Shown here piece after piece: positions 26,664 through 36,115 of a stretch of 64,000 nucleotides of DNA (the first letter of the stretch is position 1; each line of letters opens with the position of its first letter). Source of the DNA: CAVZGO01 sp963774935 (GTDB lineage Bacteria > Chloroflexota > Anaerolineae > Anaerolineales > UBA4823); assembly GCA_963774935.1 (NCBI GenBank), contig CAVZGO010000007.1, positions 496,001 to 560,000 on the forward strand. Reading direction: 5' to 3'. The notes beneath the pieces were generated by a model that saw nothing but the letters and a program-made list of their open reading frames with translations, made no database searches and was not told the DNA's origin. The position numbers and the translations under genes are program-made.

Positions 26664-26890
26664 GGCTAGAATTATACCGTCGAAGCAGTCATTCCATTCA
26701 TTTCTTTATAACATTTCCTTTTATCCCAGGTCTCTTGTCCAGGTGGCATGATTGAATGTGGATAAATAAGGTATAATTATAGTATTCGGGAGATTTTTAG
26801 ATAATAATGGCTTTACCCGTCGGATTGTAGCCATTCCTGTGGGGCAACATATCCGGGCAGTTGGTACGCAGGAACATCGGGAGGAAATCC

Positions 26891-28120
26891 ATGGAAAACT
26901 TTGAAGAACTGCGCCATGCAGAATATATCCAGCGCCAGAAGGTCAACCAGCTTCGTCAGCAGGTGTTCAGTGCTGAGGCGGCGGAGGCCTCATTGCTAAT
27001 GGATGCACTGTTGGAGCAGGAAGCTGTATTAATCGATATGGAGCAAAATCGTGCCCAGCTTCAGGAGAAGGAGGGGAAAACCGGGAAGGTGATGTCCAGG
27101 AAAGTTGCCAAAGTTCTTGGCGCGGAATCCACCGGTCTTTCAGCAGAAGTGTTCACACGCATGTCGCAAGTACCCACCGGAATTTACCACCTGATGGATG
27201 TAAAAAACAATCCGCTGCTCAGTGGCAAGGTAAAGAATTTTGATAAAAAGATTCGCCGGATCAGGGTCATTTCTTTCATAGATGGTTACTCCGCCCAGGC
27301 TATAGATACCTTTGAGCTTGCACCCAACGCGGAGGCGTCCTTTGATCAACTGCCCACACTGTTTCCGGAGCGTGTCCATCAGGTGGACGAGCTGACCCGA
27401 GCCACTCTGAATGTACGTGTGGAAGATCTGGATACTGAAAAGGTGGAGCTGCATAAGACCTACCCGATCTGGCTGCTGGCACGCACCACTGCTCCACTGG
27501 CAGTGCTGGACCCCAAAACGGGTCAGTGGAATGATCTTACACCGTATCTCGGTGCGTTTGTGACTCCAAACGCACGACCGGTGATGGAATTCTTGCGTAA
27601 AGCGGCTGCTCTCCACCCGGATGGACAGCTTGCGGGCTACCAGGGCGATCCGACCAAAGTAGAGCCGCAGATTAAGGCGATTTATGATGCGCTGAAAGAA
27701 GCCGGGGTGACTTACATCAATTCGGTGATTGACTTCAGCCCGGATGACGGCACAGCCGGACAACGGGTTCGCCTGCCAGCCGACAGCCTGGGGGATAAAG
27801 GAGCCAACTGCCTGGATGGTACGCTGCTGCTTGCCAGCCTTCTGGAAGCTGTATCGATGAGTCCAGGGATCGTCATCATCCCGGGGCATGCATTTCTGGC
27901 TTACGAATCCTGGAGCAGCCAGCCCGGCAAGCCGGCTGAATGGCGCTACCTGGAGACAACGATGATCGCCAAAAACGATTTCCAGGCAGCGCGCGATTTT
28001 GCTGACCAGAATGCAAAAAAATACGAAGATCTGATGAAGGCAAAAAATAACCCCTCATTCTTTCGCCGCCACGCTGTTCGTGAGCTACGCAGCCAGAAGG
28101 ATATTTTCCCTGCTGCTTAA
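26891..28120 (+). CDS. Transglutaminase-like cysteine protein with N-terminal coiled coil
   Basis: 409 residues, apparently cytosolic (no signal peptide). Residues 5-65 are a charged coiled coil (HAEYIQRQKVNQLRQQV). Residues 95-220 look like a beta-sandwich (IRRIRVISFIDGYSAQAIDT). Residues 240-365 resemble a transglutaminase-like cysteine peptidase fold: GANCLDGTLLLASLLEA (Cys307), PGHAFLAYESW (His333), and WRYLETT as a possible acid at Glu355. Family assignment rests on this Cys-His arrangement only. ATG at 26891 follows GGGAGGAAATCC. It lies 32 bp before the lipase-CHAT gene in the same direction, so the two probably act together. Role unknown. Confidence 0.7.
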   Translation: MENFEELRHAEYIQRQKVNQLRQQVFSAEAAEASLLMDALLEQEAVLIDMEQNRAQLQEKEGKTGKVMSRKVAKVLGAESTGLSAEVFTRMSQVPTGIYHLMDVKNNPLLSGKVKNFDKKIRRIRVISFIDGYSAQAIDTFELAPNAEASFDQLPTLFPERVHQVDELTRATLNVRVEDLDTEKVELHKTYPIWLLARTTAPLAVLDPKTGQWNDLTPYLGAFVTPNARPVMEFLRKAAALHPDGQLAGYQGDPTKVEPQIKAIYDALKEAGVTYINSVIDFSPDDGTAGQRVRLPADSLGDKGANCLDGTLLLASLLEAVSMSPGIVIIPGHAFLAYESWSSQPGKPAEWRYLETTMIAKNDFQAARDFADQNAKKYEDLMKAKNNPSFFRRHAVRELRSQKDIFPAA

Positions 28121-28152
28121 CCAGATGGTTTAATTCGCCAAAGGAGATTACG

Positions 28153-31100
28153 ATGTCACCCAAAGTCGGGCAACCGCCCAATCATTTTGTCGTGCTTATC
28201 CCCGGCTACATGGGCAGCCTGCTGCGCAGCAAATCGAGTGGTGAGATTGTTTGGATCGATGTACCGCGCCTGCTCAGCAATCCCTCCCGCATGTATAAAT
28301 CAATCGTAGAGATGTTTGATAGGATGCATTATCCCAATGATGACCTGGAGCCCGCTGGCATCGTTCGAGATGTGCTCTTCTTGCCCCCATTATTCAAGCA
28401 GGAGCAGTATGGGCGCATGCTCGACGCCCTGCAGCGCTTTGGTTATGATATCGATCCCGAGATGCCGGATCCAAACCGGCTATCTGCATATACATTCTCT
28501 TATGACTGGCGGCAGGATAACCGCATCTCTGCCCGCCAACTCGGTGAGAAAATAAAGGAATGGCGCGAGCGACACGACGGTGCGAAAGCCTGGTTAATTG
28601 GTCATAGCAACGGTGGGATCGTCTCGCGCTGGTACATCGAAAAAGAGGGTGGCAAGGATCACGTAGGCAGGCTATTTTTGATGGGTTCTCCCTGGGACGG
28701 AGCGCCAAAATCGGTGCAGGTGATGCAGCGCGGGCTGGATATGATGTTTTTGCGTTTTTTCAACCGCTTTGGCATCGCTGAAAAAACGCGCGATCTGGTG
28801 CGTACTTTTCCCTCTTATTACCAGCTTATCCCCTGGCAGTATCCTTTCCTCAGAGATGATGAAAGCCGCACGGTCGACCCGTTCGCGGACGCTCGCTGGC
28901 TGGAGACTGATGAACAGCGCCGGATGCTGCAGGATGCACAGCGTTTCAACCAGGATCTTGGTCTTACATTGAGTGTGGATTCGCTGTGCTTCTTTGGCGT
29001 CAAGCTGCCCACCACCACCGGTGGTGTGGTCAGCCTGGATGCCAGTGGGCGTTGGTCGGAGGTGGACTGGGATAAGACCGAAGCAGGTGATGGTACGGTA
29101 CCAGAACACAGTGCTGTGCATCCCAACGCACGCGAGAAGCTGCCTTACTCTGTTGGGCACGGCGATATCTATATTAACCCAGCCGTGCTCGAGAAGCTCG
29201 AATGGGAGCTGGTGCGGAAATGGCGCGGCGGTGTGCTGGCGAAAGCGGTCACCACGCGCTATGTCGTCCAGTTCGAGCCGGATAAAGATGTATTCGACCC
29301 GCAGGAGACAATTCGGATTTGGGCGACAGTTCACCAGGTAAAAAGTAATTTACCGGTGACCAAAGCCGAGATCGATGTCCAGATGGTCTGGAGCCAGGCA
29401 GTGCTGCCTGGTCAGACTGAGCCGCAAACCGGATTGCCTTTTGTCCAGCTCGCACCGGTGAAACGCAACGCCGGTCGCTACGAAGGCAGCCTGCAGGCGC
29501 CTGAAGACTTCGGTTATTACCGTTTACGTGCCACCGTGCGTCTGCCAGATGAACCGCCGTTAATTCTGGAGGAGCTGGTGCTGGTAGAACCGCCCGAGGA
29601 TCTATTGATGCCGCAGCCGAAAGCAGCCGCTGGTGGAGATTCGGGCGGAGCAGGTGATGGGGGCAGTCCCCTCGACCTGCCACTTGAGGCTCTGCCTGGA
29701 GATACTTCGGGGTCAGGGCGCCAGCCACTACCTCCTCCACCGCCACCGCCGCCTCCACCACCCCCTCAGCCGGGCGATAACCTGATCCTCGAGTCGCAAC
29801 CCCTGCCGCTTACCGGTGGGGGATTTGAGGAACTTTCTTTCGCTACTGGTTCCACCACCGACGACCAATCGGCATCTAAACCGGGTCGTTATATGAATGT
29901 TGAGGTGGATGGTCAATTTGGCCCATTAGAGCTGGGGCAAGAATATACCCTGGTTTTTGATGTAAACCCCGAGCAAACCAGTGTCGGCCTGGCGGCGTTG
30001 CTGGATGAACGCCAGCTATTTCGTCCTGGTGAGAGCCTTATTGAGCTGGCAGTGCACCTCTCCAGCAAGGATTTTATCCTATACACCCAGGAGCCACAAC
30101 GCCTGCGGATTCCTGTAGAGGGGCGTTCACGTAACAAGGCTCGCTTTGATATTGAGCCTCGTCATGTTGGAAAAGGTGAAATCACCGCTCTTTTCTTTAA
30201 GAATAACAACTTTGTACAGGGCATGAACCTGGTGCTCCAAACCGGACCTGGCGCTGAAAAGGCGCTGGTTGAGGTTAAGCCGATGGGGCGTGCTCTGGAT
30301 GCAACCTTTGCTTTACAGCCGCGCGATGTTTCTCTCTTTTTGCAAGAATCTGGTTCGGGCTACCAATGTACGATGGTTGGCGCGGTAGCAGCCCAGGCAG
30401 TGCTGCCGTTAAAGAGCCAGGCGTTGCTAAACCGCATCACCGGGGTGCGTCAGGCACTGGAAGAAATAGTTTTTCTGGAACACGAAGGGGCGCTGGTGTA
30501 CCAGGAGGGACTGGATATCCCAGAGACAACCAACCAGGAAGCATTGGACAAGCTTGCCCGAGCGGGCTGGCTACTGTTCAACGAGTTATTTGGTCCCCGG
30601 AGTGGCGCGGATGCCCAGCTGATGGGCAAGAAGCTGCGCGAGCTAGCCCGCAAAAGCATGCTCAAGCTTCAGGTGGTCTCCAAGGAATTCTTATTGCCCT
30701 GGGGGGCATTGTATGTTGCTGAGCGCTTTGAGCCTGGTAAGGTCAACCCGGATTACCTATTAGGCTTACGCCACATCATCGAAAATATTCCCTTCCAGGC
30801 TGAAATGCCGGTGCTGGATGTCAGCATCGAAAGCCAGCCCCAGCTCATTGTGAGCTTAAACTTCAATGAAGCTATCGATGATGATTTGGGAGTTTCGGTG
30901 ATTGCAGACCAGCGTGCCTATTGGCAGCGGGTGATGCAAGACAGCAATGTGCAGGTTGTGGAGCGCACAACTTCAAATGCTCTGATTGATGCATTGAACG
31001 ATCCGGCTCTACCAGATCAGATCCTTTACTATTATGGACACGCCGAGGCTAAAGTAGATAGTCCGGGCGAGTCGCTGCTGGATTTTGGCAATTCACAAGC

Positions 31101-31464
31101 AACCAAAGATGATCTGGAGACCCTGGCGCCAGCACTGCAGCCACTGCCAGGTCAGCCTTTGGTGTTTCTCAATGCCTGCCAATCGAACCAGCTATCCCCA
31201 TTGTATTACGATGGCTTCATGCCCTATTTTGTCTCCAAAGGCGCCCGCGGTATGATCGGCAGTGAGAGTCGTGTGCCGGTGGTGTTTGCTGAAAAATGGG
31301 CTGAGCGTTTCTTCGATGAATTTTTGTCTGGCGAGACGACCCTGGGTGAGGTTTTTCTCTCGCTGCGCCAGGAATTCTACCAGCAGCACCATAATTTGCT
31401 CGGCTTACTCTACTCGGTATATTGTGACGGTGATACGGTTGTTGTTCCAGGCGTGAAATCTTAA
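28153..31464 (+). CDS. LCAT-like alpha/beta-hydrolase fused to CHAT caspase-like protease
   Basis: 1103 residues, no signal peptide. Residues 10-360: lipase/acyltransferase of the LCAT type with oxyanion motif IPGYMGS (17-22), nucleophile Ser152 in IGHSNGG, and likely Asp313 (AGDGTVP) and His336 (VGHGDIY). Residues 370-480: Ig/macroglobulin-like beta domain. Residues 526-540: polyproline linker. Residues 575-720: second beta-sandwich. Residues 745-1103: CHAT domain with FLLPWGALY, catalytic His963 in LYYYGHAEA and Cys1009 in FLNACQSN. CHAT enzymes are caspase-like proteases, often in defence or signalling. The fusion suggests a protease and lipid hydrolase acting in one molecule. RBS AAAGGAG precedes the ATG. 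Role unknown. Confidence 0.82.
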   Translation: MSPKVGQPPNHFVVLIPGYMGSLLRSKSSGEIVWIDVPRLLSNPSRMYKSIVEMFDRMHYPNDDLEPAGIVRDVLFLPPLFKQEQYGRMLDALQRFGYDIDPEMPDPNRLSAYTFSYDWRQDNRISARQLGEKIKEWRERHDGAKAWLIGHSNGGIVSRWYIEKEGGKDHVGRLFLMGSPWDGAPKSVQVMQRGLDMMFLRFFNRFGIAEKTRDLVRTFPSYYQLIPWQYPFLRDDESRTVDPFADARWLETDEQRRMLQDAQRFNQDLGLTLSVDSLCFFGVKLPTTTGGVVSLDASGRWSEVDWDKTEAGDGTVPEHSAVHPNAREKLPYSVGHGDIYINPAVLEKLEWELVRKWRGGVLAKAVTTRYVVQFEPDKDVFDPQETIRIWATVHQVKSNLPVTKAEIDVQMVWSQAVLPGQTEPQTGLPFVQLAPVKRNAGRYEGSLQAPEDFGYYRLRATVRLPDEPPLILEELVLVEPPEDLLMPQPKAAAGGDSGGAGDGGSPLDLPLEALPGDTSGSGRQPLPPPPPPPPPPPPQPGDNLILESQPLPLTGGGFEELSFATGSTTDDQSASKPGRYMNVEVDGQFGPLELGQEYTLVFDVNPEQTSVGLAALLDERQLFRPGESLIELAVHLSSKDFILYTQEPQRLRIPVEGRSRNKARFDIEPRHVGKGEITALFFKNNNFVQGMNLVLQTGPGAEKALVEVKPMGRALDATFALQPRDVSLFLQESGSGYQCTMVGAVAAQAVLPLKSQALLNRITGVRQALEEIVFLEHEGALVYQEGLDIPETTNQEALDKLARAGWLLFNELFGPRSGADAQLMGKKLRELARKSMLKLQVVSKEFLLPWGALYVAERFEPGKVNPDYLLGLRHIIENIPFQAEMPVLDVSIESQPQLIVSLNFNEAIDDDLGVSVIADQRAYWQRVMQDSNVQVVERTTSNALIDALNDPALPDQILYYYGHAEAKVDSPGESLLDFGNSQATKDDLETLAPALQPLPGQPLVFLNACQSNQLSPLYYDGFMPYFVSKGARGMIGSESRVPVVFAEKWAERFFDEFLSGETTLGEVFLSLRQEFYQQHHNLLGLLYSVYCDGDTVVVPGVKS

Positions 31465-31559
31465 TCCTGGGTGTGAGTTGAGTAATATGGGATAAAAGGC
31501 TTATATAATATAGTTGGTTGATCCATCGGGCCGTGTATTATTAATGCACTTTACCGGTA

Positions 31560-31594
31560 GCTCAGGTGAGATTGCCTTGCAATCAAACCTGAGC
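31560..31594 (+). terminator. Terminator after the lipase-CHAT gene
   Basis: An 8-bp outer stem (GCTCAGGT/ACCTGAGC) encloses a 6-bp inner stem (GATTGC/GCAATC), followed by ATTATTT. It lies about 95 bp after the CHAT gene and just before the FAD oxidoreductase gene, so the latter probably has its own promoter or is partly attenuated. Confidence 0.55.
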
Positions 31595-31634
31595 ATTATT
31601 TGAACTTATATAAATTTATTGGAGGATTGTAATA

Positions 31635-32978
31635 ATGGGAGATCAATATCCGCGCCAGGTGGTGGTGATTGGCGCAGGACCAACCGGAATTTATGCCGCC
31701 CGCAGCCTGGCTGCCGCGGGCGTGAAAGTGATTCTGCTCAATCGGGATATCAAACCGGGTGGATTGGCCGAATATGGTATTTATCATGATAAATATAAAA
31801 TGAAGCAGGGCTTGCGTAAGCAGTTCCGCCAGATTCTTGATCATGACAATATTATCTACTATGGCAACGTGACGGTTGGAGAGGATACTGGTTTGAGCCT
31901 GGGTGATATCCGTCAGCTTGGCTTTGACAGTATTGTTGTCACAGTGGGGGCACAGGGTACTAAGCGACTGGGGCTGCCTGGTGAGGACTTGAGAGGAGTC
32001 TACCACTCTAAAGAACTGGTCTACTACTATAATCATTTGCCACCCTACAGCACGCGTAAGATAGAAATTGGTAAACGGGTGGCTGTGGTAGGCGCCGGAA
32101 ATGTAATGATGGACATCGCTCATTGGGTGATCCGCGACTTGAAGGTGGACGAGGTAATTGCGGTAGTACGCCGCGGTCCTGCGGAAGTCAAGTTCAGCAA
32201 AGCTGAGTTGGAAATCATTGCCAGTAATCTTGACTTACAGGCATTCGATGAAGAAATGGCCCGCGTGGCTCCGGTGATGGAAAATCTTGGGCAGGATGTC
32301 GCTGCAGCCAAAGAATACTTGTTGTCTGCCTTGCCAAAAGCGCTGCCGGCAGTTTCTGATACACGTTTCCGGTTTTACTTTCTAGCCTCACCATTGGAAA
32401 TGATCAGCGACCCTTCTGGACGGGTGTGTGCGCTGGAGGTGGAAGAGAACACTCTCATTGCCACTGAAAGTGGTTCTATAAAAGCGCGAGGACTGGGTAT
32501 AAAGCGCTCGATTGACTTAGATACGGTAATCTTCGCTATCGGTGATACTGTGGACGCCCGCTTTGGCCTGCCGGTCAACCAGTGGAATGAGTACGTCAAG
32601 AATCCAAATCCATCCTATCCAGTTGAAGGGATTTCGTACGAGGTATTTGATCCGCAGAAGAACCAGCCAATTGAAGGTGTTTTTATCGCCGGTTGGTCTC
32701 GTGAAGCCAGCACGGGTTTAGTTGGAGTTGCTCGTAAGGATGGCACCAATGGCGCTCAGGCTGTATTGCAATATCTGGAGAATCGCGCTCCGGTGACGCA
32801 ACAAACCGATCCCGAAACAAATCTGCTTGAGCTGATTCGGAAGACCGGCGCCTCTGTGGTGACGTGGAAGCAGATCAAAAAGCTTGAAGACTGTGAGCAA
32901 GCAGAAGCCGATCGTCTGGGTTTAGTGGAGTTTAAATTCAGGACGAACGATGAGATGCTGGCGATGATCAAAAACTAG
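31635..32978 (+). CDS. FAD-dependent NADP oxidoreductase, adrenodoxin/ferredoxin-NADP reductase type
   Basis: 447 residues. FAD-binding Rossmann motif VVVIGAGPTGIYAARSLAAAG at the N-terminus, PGGLAEYGIYHDKYKMKQGL as in FprA-type and glutamate-synthase-like reductases, NADP-binding VAVVGAGNVMMDIAHWV with VRRGPAEVKFS, and GVFIAGWSREASTGLVGVARKDG near the C-terminus. It likely transfers electrons between NADPH and ferredoxin. No Fe-S cluster motif is present. GGAGGATTGTAATA precedes the ATG. Monocistronic between two terminators. Confidence 0.88.
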   Translation: MGDQYPRQVVVIGAGPTGIYAARSLAAAGVKVILLNRDIKPGGLAEYGIYHDKYKMKQGLRKQFRQILDHDNIIYYGNVTVGEDTGLSLGDIRQLGFDSIVVTVGAQGTKRLGLPGEDLRGVYHSKELVYYYNHLPPYSTRKIEIGKRVAVVGAGNVMMDIAHWVIRDLKVDEVIAVVRRGPAEVKFSKAELEIIASNLDLQAFDEEMARVAPVMENLGQDVAAAKEYLLSALPKALPAVSDTRFRFYFLASPLEMISDPSGRVCALEVEENTLIATESGSIKARGLGIKRSIDLDTVIFAIGDTVDARFGLPVNQWNEYVKNPNPSYPVEGISYEVFDPQKNQPIEGVFIAGWSREASTGLVGVARKDGTNGAQAVLQYLENRAPVTQQTDPETNLLELIRKTGASVVTWKQIKKLEDCEQAEADRLGLVEFKFRTNDEMLAMIKN

Positions 32979-33015
32979 AAGAAATTTACAGATTTCCAAG
33001 CGTATAAGAGTTGAA

Positions 33016-33056
33016 AAAACTGGCTGACCAATTATTCTTATTGGTCAGCCAGTTTT
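33016..33056. terminator. Bidirectional terminator between convergent genes
   Basis: A 17-bp perfect stem (33016-33032, 33040-33056) with a 7-nt loop; the stem itself is flanked by A and T runs on both sides, fitting a terminator for the oxidoreductase gene (+) and for the membrane protein gene ending at 33096 (-). Confidence 0.8.
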
Positions 33057-33095
33057 ATTCCGTGAATCAGCATTTTGATCCAGTCTGGAAGAAAC

Positions 33096-33569
33096 CTACT
33101 CAGGCTTAAATTCTCGGTGTCTATAACGCAAGAAGAGTAAAAATCCCAGAGCGATTGTAAATTCACCCAGAATCACCCCAATCACCTGAACGAATCCAAA
33201 GGAGGGAATGCCTGGAAAAGGATGGCTGCCGAAACCGAAAATGTCTGCCAGAGCAGAAGCCACAGCGATAACATAGCCCGTGGCGATCAGCCGAATGCCA
33301 ATATCAGCCAGGATTGTTTTCTGTGTGCCATTCCAGGTGGCGTTGATTGCGATATAGCCGCCGATGCAGATAAGTGCCAGCCCGACCAATAAGACTGTTA
33401 TTGAAATGAAACCGGTTACAGGGCTGCGGTCCAGGCCGAACACGGCTGGATTGGTTCCCAGGGTAAAAATGATCAGACCTACCAGTAAACCGATCAGGCC
33501 GATGCGGATGCGGAAACGCCGGTAATCACGGCGCGGGGTGGTATCAATATTTGTGTTCGTCAAAGTCAT
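33096..33569 (-). CDS. Small four-helix membrane protein of unknown function
   Basis: 157 residues with four predicted transmembrane segments (about 25-45, 60-80, 95-115, 130-150) and a charged Arg-rich N-terminus. No family is recognised. ATG at 33567-33569 overlaps the stop of the dipeptidase gene as ATGA, which indicates translational coupling; a longer frame to 33608 would overlap that gene by 40 bp and is less likely. Confidence 0.65.
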   Translation of the reverse strand: MTLTNTNIDTTPRRDYRRFRIRIGLIGLLVGLIIFTLGTNPAVFGLDRSPVTGFISITVLLVGLALICIGGYIAINATWNGTQKTILADIGIRLIATGYVIAVASALADIFGFGSHPFPGIPSFGFVQVIGVILGEFTIALGFLLFLRYRHREFKPE

Positions 33570-34681
33570 GTACTTTCTGGTAGCGTTTCTTTCAGGAATT
33601 TTAACCAATTTTCGCTAAAAATGGCAGAGATATCCGGCTCGGAATAACCTTTCTGTGCCATTAAAGAGCCAAGAATGTGGAAATCAACCAGGCTTCCAAT
33701 TTCAACCGGTGTTGACTGCCACCCAAAGCCGCCATCGAGATCAGTTCCCAGACCAACATGTCTGGCATCTCCCGCCATTTGACAAATATAATCGATCTGG
33801 GAAGCTAATAGTCTTAAGGAAATCACCTCTCGTCCATCGCTGATCTTCCAGGCAGGGTTCAGGAAGCGGTTGTAGGGCACAACCCCGATCACTCCATCGC
33901 GTTCAATCAAACTACGGATCATTGTGTCGGTGAGTTGGCGGTTGGTCTCGCCGTCTTTAAGCAAAGCTCTGGCGTTGCTGTGCGTTGCGCACACCCTCCC
34001 CGGGTACATTTCTAGAGCCTGTAGAGCCGCCGCTTCATCCATATGGGAGATATCCAGGCCAAAGCCCAAATCAGCCATTTGCTCCAAAAGCTCATGACCG
34101 GCGCGGGTCAGGCCACCTGGCTCGTTGGTACCGCCGCAGAAACGGTTGCCCGCCCAGGCGGGACCGATTATTCGGACTCCGCCATCCCACCATTCCTCTA
34201 GCTCAGCGGGAGCGCGCACTCCTTCTGCACCTTCCATCAAGATTACCAGACCAACGGAGGGATCAGGGGATGTCTCGCCATGAACAGTTGGCATATCCCA
34301 GGCTTGAATCACATGCCCAAGATCTTTTCTCGATTGAACCAGTCGGAACTTGTCCGGGTGGTTATCCACCAGACGGTGATAGCAGTCCAGTTGAGCGCGA
34401 TATAGACGGTTAGCCTGTGAGATATCTGCGTAACATTGTGTCTCCCAGTCGCCTGTCCTCAGCCGCTCTGGCACAGCAAAAAGGGTGGCAAAAATTACTC
34501 CCAGGTGTGCCTGTTGGTAATCGGGCCAGCCAAGCAGCGTATCGCCATTGACCTGCACAGCCAGGCTGCCTTCCTCCAGCTGGCGCGTTTCAGCTGCGCT
34601 GCGGGTGTAGTCACGGCCAAAGCTGAGCATGTTCCAGGCTAAATCCTGGTGCGCATCGATCATCAGGGGACGGGATTGCAT
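33566..34681 (-). CDS. Membrane dipeptidase-like metallopeptidase (M19, renal dipeptidase family)
   Basis: 371 residues, TIM-barrel zinc peptidase. Seen: the N-terminal metal motif IDAHQDLAWN (HxD), LMEGAEGV with the bridging Glu, GLDISHMDEAAAL, VCATHSNARAL and VGLGTDLDGGFG. Family members cleave dipeptides or D-amino-acid dipeptides. ATG at 34679-34681 is preferred because GGAG lies upstream; it overlaps the restored mutY end by 19 bp. An ATG at 34661-34663 (MIDAHQ) is the alternative, sharing bases with the mutY stop but lacking an RBS. Confidence 0.85.
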   Translation of the reverse strand: MQSRPLMIDAHQDLAWNMLSFGRDYTRSAAETRQLEEGSLAVQVNGDTLLGWPDYQQAHLGVIFATLFAVPERLRTGDWETQCYADISQANRLYRAQLDCYHRLVDNHPDKFRLVQSRKDLGHVIQAWDMPTVHGETSPDPSVGLVILMEGAEGVRAPAELEEWWDGGVRIIGPAWAGNRFCGGTNEPGGLTRAGHELLEQMADLGFGLDISHMDEAAALQALEMYPGRVCATHSNARALLKDGETNRQLTDTMIRSLIERDGVIGVVPYNRFLNPAWKISDGREVISLRLLASQIDYICQMAGDARHVGLGTDLDGGFGWQSTPVEIGSLVDFHILGSLMAQKGYSEPDISAIFSENWLKFLKETLPEST

Positions 34682-35752
34682 TTGCCTTGCTCCAATATTC
34701 GCGTGGCAATCTGCCGGTCGATTTTGCCCATCGGGTAATCCATCAACTCAACAGGATTCACCCAACGCAGTTCCTGAACTTGCAATGGCTGGGGCTGGCT
34801 TCCCTCAGCAAGATTGACAGCAGAATGCGTGGAGAGTGACACGAAAATGTGTGTATGCGTGGCGATAGACGCCAAATGAGCTACCGATATCGACCGAAAC
34901 ACCCAGCTCTTCGGTGATTTCGCGCATTAAGCAGTCCGGTAAGGTCTCCTCCGGCTGCTGCTTACCCCCTGGGAATTCCCACAATCCACCCAACAATCCC
35001 TGCTGCGGTCGTTGTGCGATCAAGACCTTTCCATTCCGCTCGATTACCGCTGCTGTTACGGTATAGTGCGGGATGGCTGGTCGAGCCGGTAAAATGGGTC
35101 GTTGTTCCTGTACCCCAAGTGCATAAGCCTGGCAAAAACTTGCCACCGGGCAGTTTGTGCAATTGGGGGAATGAGGAGTACAGATACTGGCGCCCAGATC
35201 CATCAATGACTGGTTGTAGTCACTCGCCTGCCCAGGTGGCAGGTGTTCTGATGCCAATGCCCAGAGGCGGGCTTCACCGCCCGGCGAACGTGCTGGTTCT
35301 TGGAGATTATAGACGCGGGCTAACACACGACGGACGTTGCCGTCCAATACAGGTTCGTCCAGTCCAAATGCAATCGAAGCAATTGCGCCGGCAGTGTAGC
35401 GCCCAATACCGGGCAGCCTTTGTAAGGCTTTCACATCTCCAGGCAGCGCTCCATTGTGCTGGGCTACGACTATCTGGGCGGCATGTTGCAGGTTGCGCGC
35501 CCGGCTGTAATAACCCAGTCCCTCCCAGGCTGCCAGCACGTCCTGTTGCGGCGCATCAGCGAGTGAGCGGATGGTGGGGAAGCGCTGCATCCATTTTTCA
35601 AAATAGGGGATGACCGTCTCAACACGAGTTTGCTGAAGCATAATCTCAGAGACCCAGATGGCGTACGGATCGGTGCAACCGCGCCAGGGCAATTCCCGGG
35701 CAGATTGGCGATACCAGGTAAGCAGTGCATCCGAAAAGCGGATTTCCATCAC
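34663..35752 (-). CDS. mutY: A/G-specific adenine DNA glycosylase (frameshifted near 34806-34812)
   Basis: Removes adenine mispaired with guanine or 8-oxoguanine. Seen: ELPWRGCTDPYAIWVSEIML, QTRVETVIPYFEKWM, the helix-hairpin-helix LPGIGRYTAGAIASIAFG with catalytic Asp in VLDGNVRRVLAR, the Fe-S cysteines CTPHSPNCTNCPVASFC, and a C-terminal NUDIX-like domain (WEFPGGKQQPEETL). The frame stops at 34805 (AFCCQSC), while the neighbouring frame reads AEGSQPQPLQVQELRWV and ends at 34663. Removing one base restores 362 residues, the normal MutY length. The catalytic domain is intact either way. Confidence 0.9.
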
Positions 35753-36060
35753 ATCTGGAAGCCGGCGCGAGCCTGCACTACCTTGTATTCAAATTCCTCA
35801 ACAAAATCTAACAGGCGTTGGGTGAGCTCTGCCCAATCGTGGGACCCCAGCGCTTGCTGGAGGGTTCCCAGGGTGGGAGTTTGGACAGCAGTCATAATTT
35901 GGGGGTGGTTCCCGTACATTGTGAACCAGGCATCGCTGGGTTCCATGCCCAGTTTCTGCAATCCGGGTATCCAATCGCGTACGATAAATTCGAAGTATTC
36001 CTGTTCCCGGCCAGGTAGGATATCCCAGGTCATCAGTAATTTGACTGCCATGGTATTCAC
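35749..36060 (-). CDS. Conserved small protein, possible dimeric alpha-beta barrel
   Basis: 103 residues, no signal or membrane segment. The pattern VKLLMTWDILPGREQEYFEFIV, then DAWFTMYGNHPQIMTAV, then LTQRLLDFVEEFEYKVV resembles NIPSNAP/ABM-type ferredoxin-like barrels, but I do not recognise the family with confidence. Its stop overlaps the mutY start (ATGA), so it is the first gene of the unit small protein - mutY - dipeptidase - membrane protein. Confidence 0.6.
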   Translation of the reverse strand: MNTMAVKLLMTWDILPGREQEYFEFIVRDWIPGLQKLGMEPSDAWFTMYGNHPQIMTAVQTPTLGTLQQALGSHDWAELTQRLLDFVEEFEYKVVQARAGFQM

Positions 36061-36115
36061 TCCAGCCCGGTACCCTGGCGAATAATCAGCAGCTCGCCCG
36101 GCTCCAAGGCATCCT

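Noticed and set aside
29249..29761. Antisense frame rich in Ala/Glu/Val across the polyproline linker
   Set aside because: It is the low-complexity complement of the Pro codons in the CHAT fusion gene.
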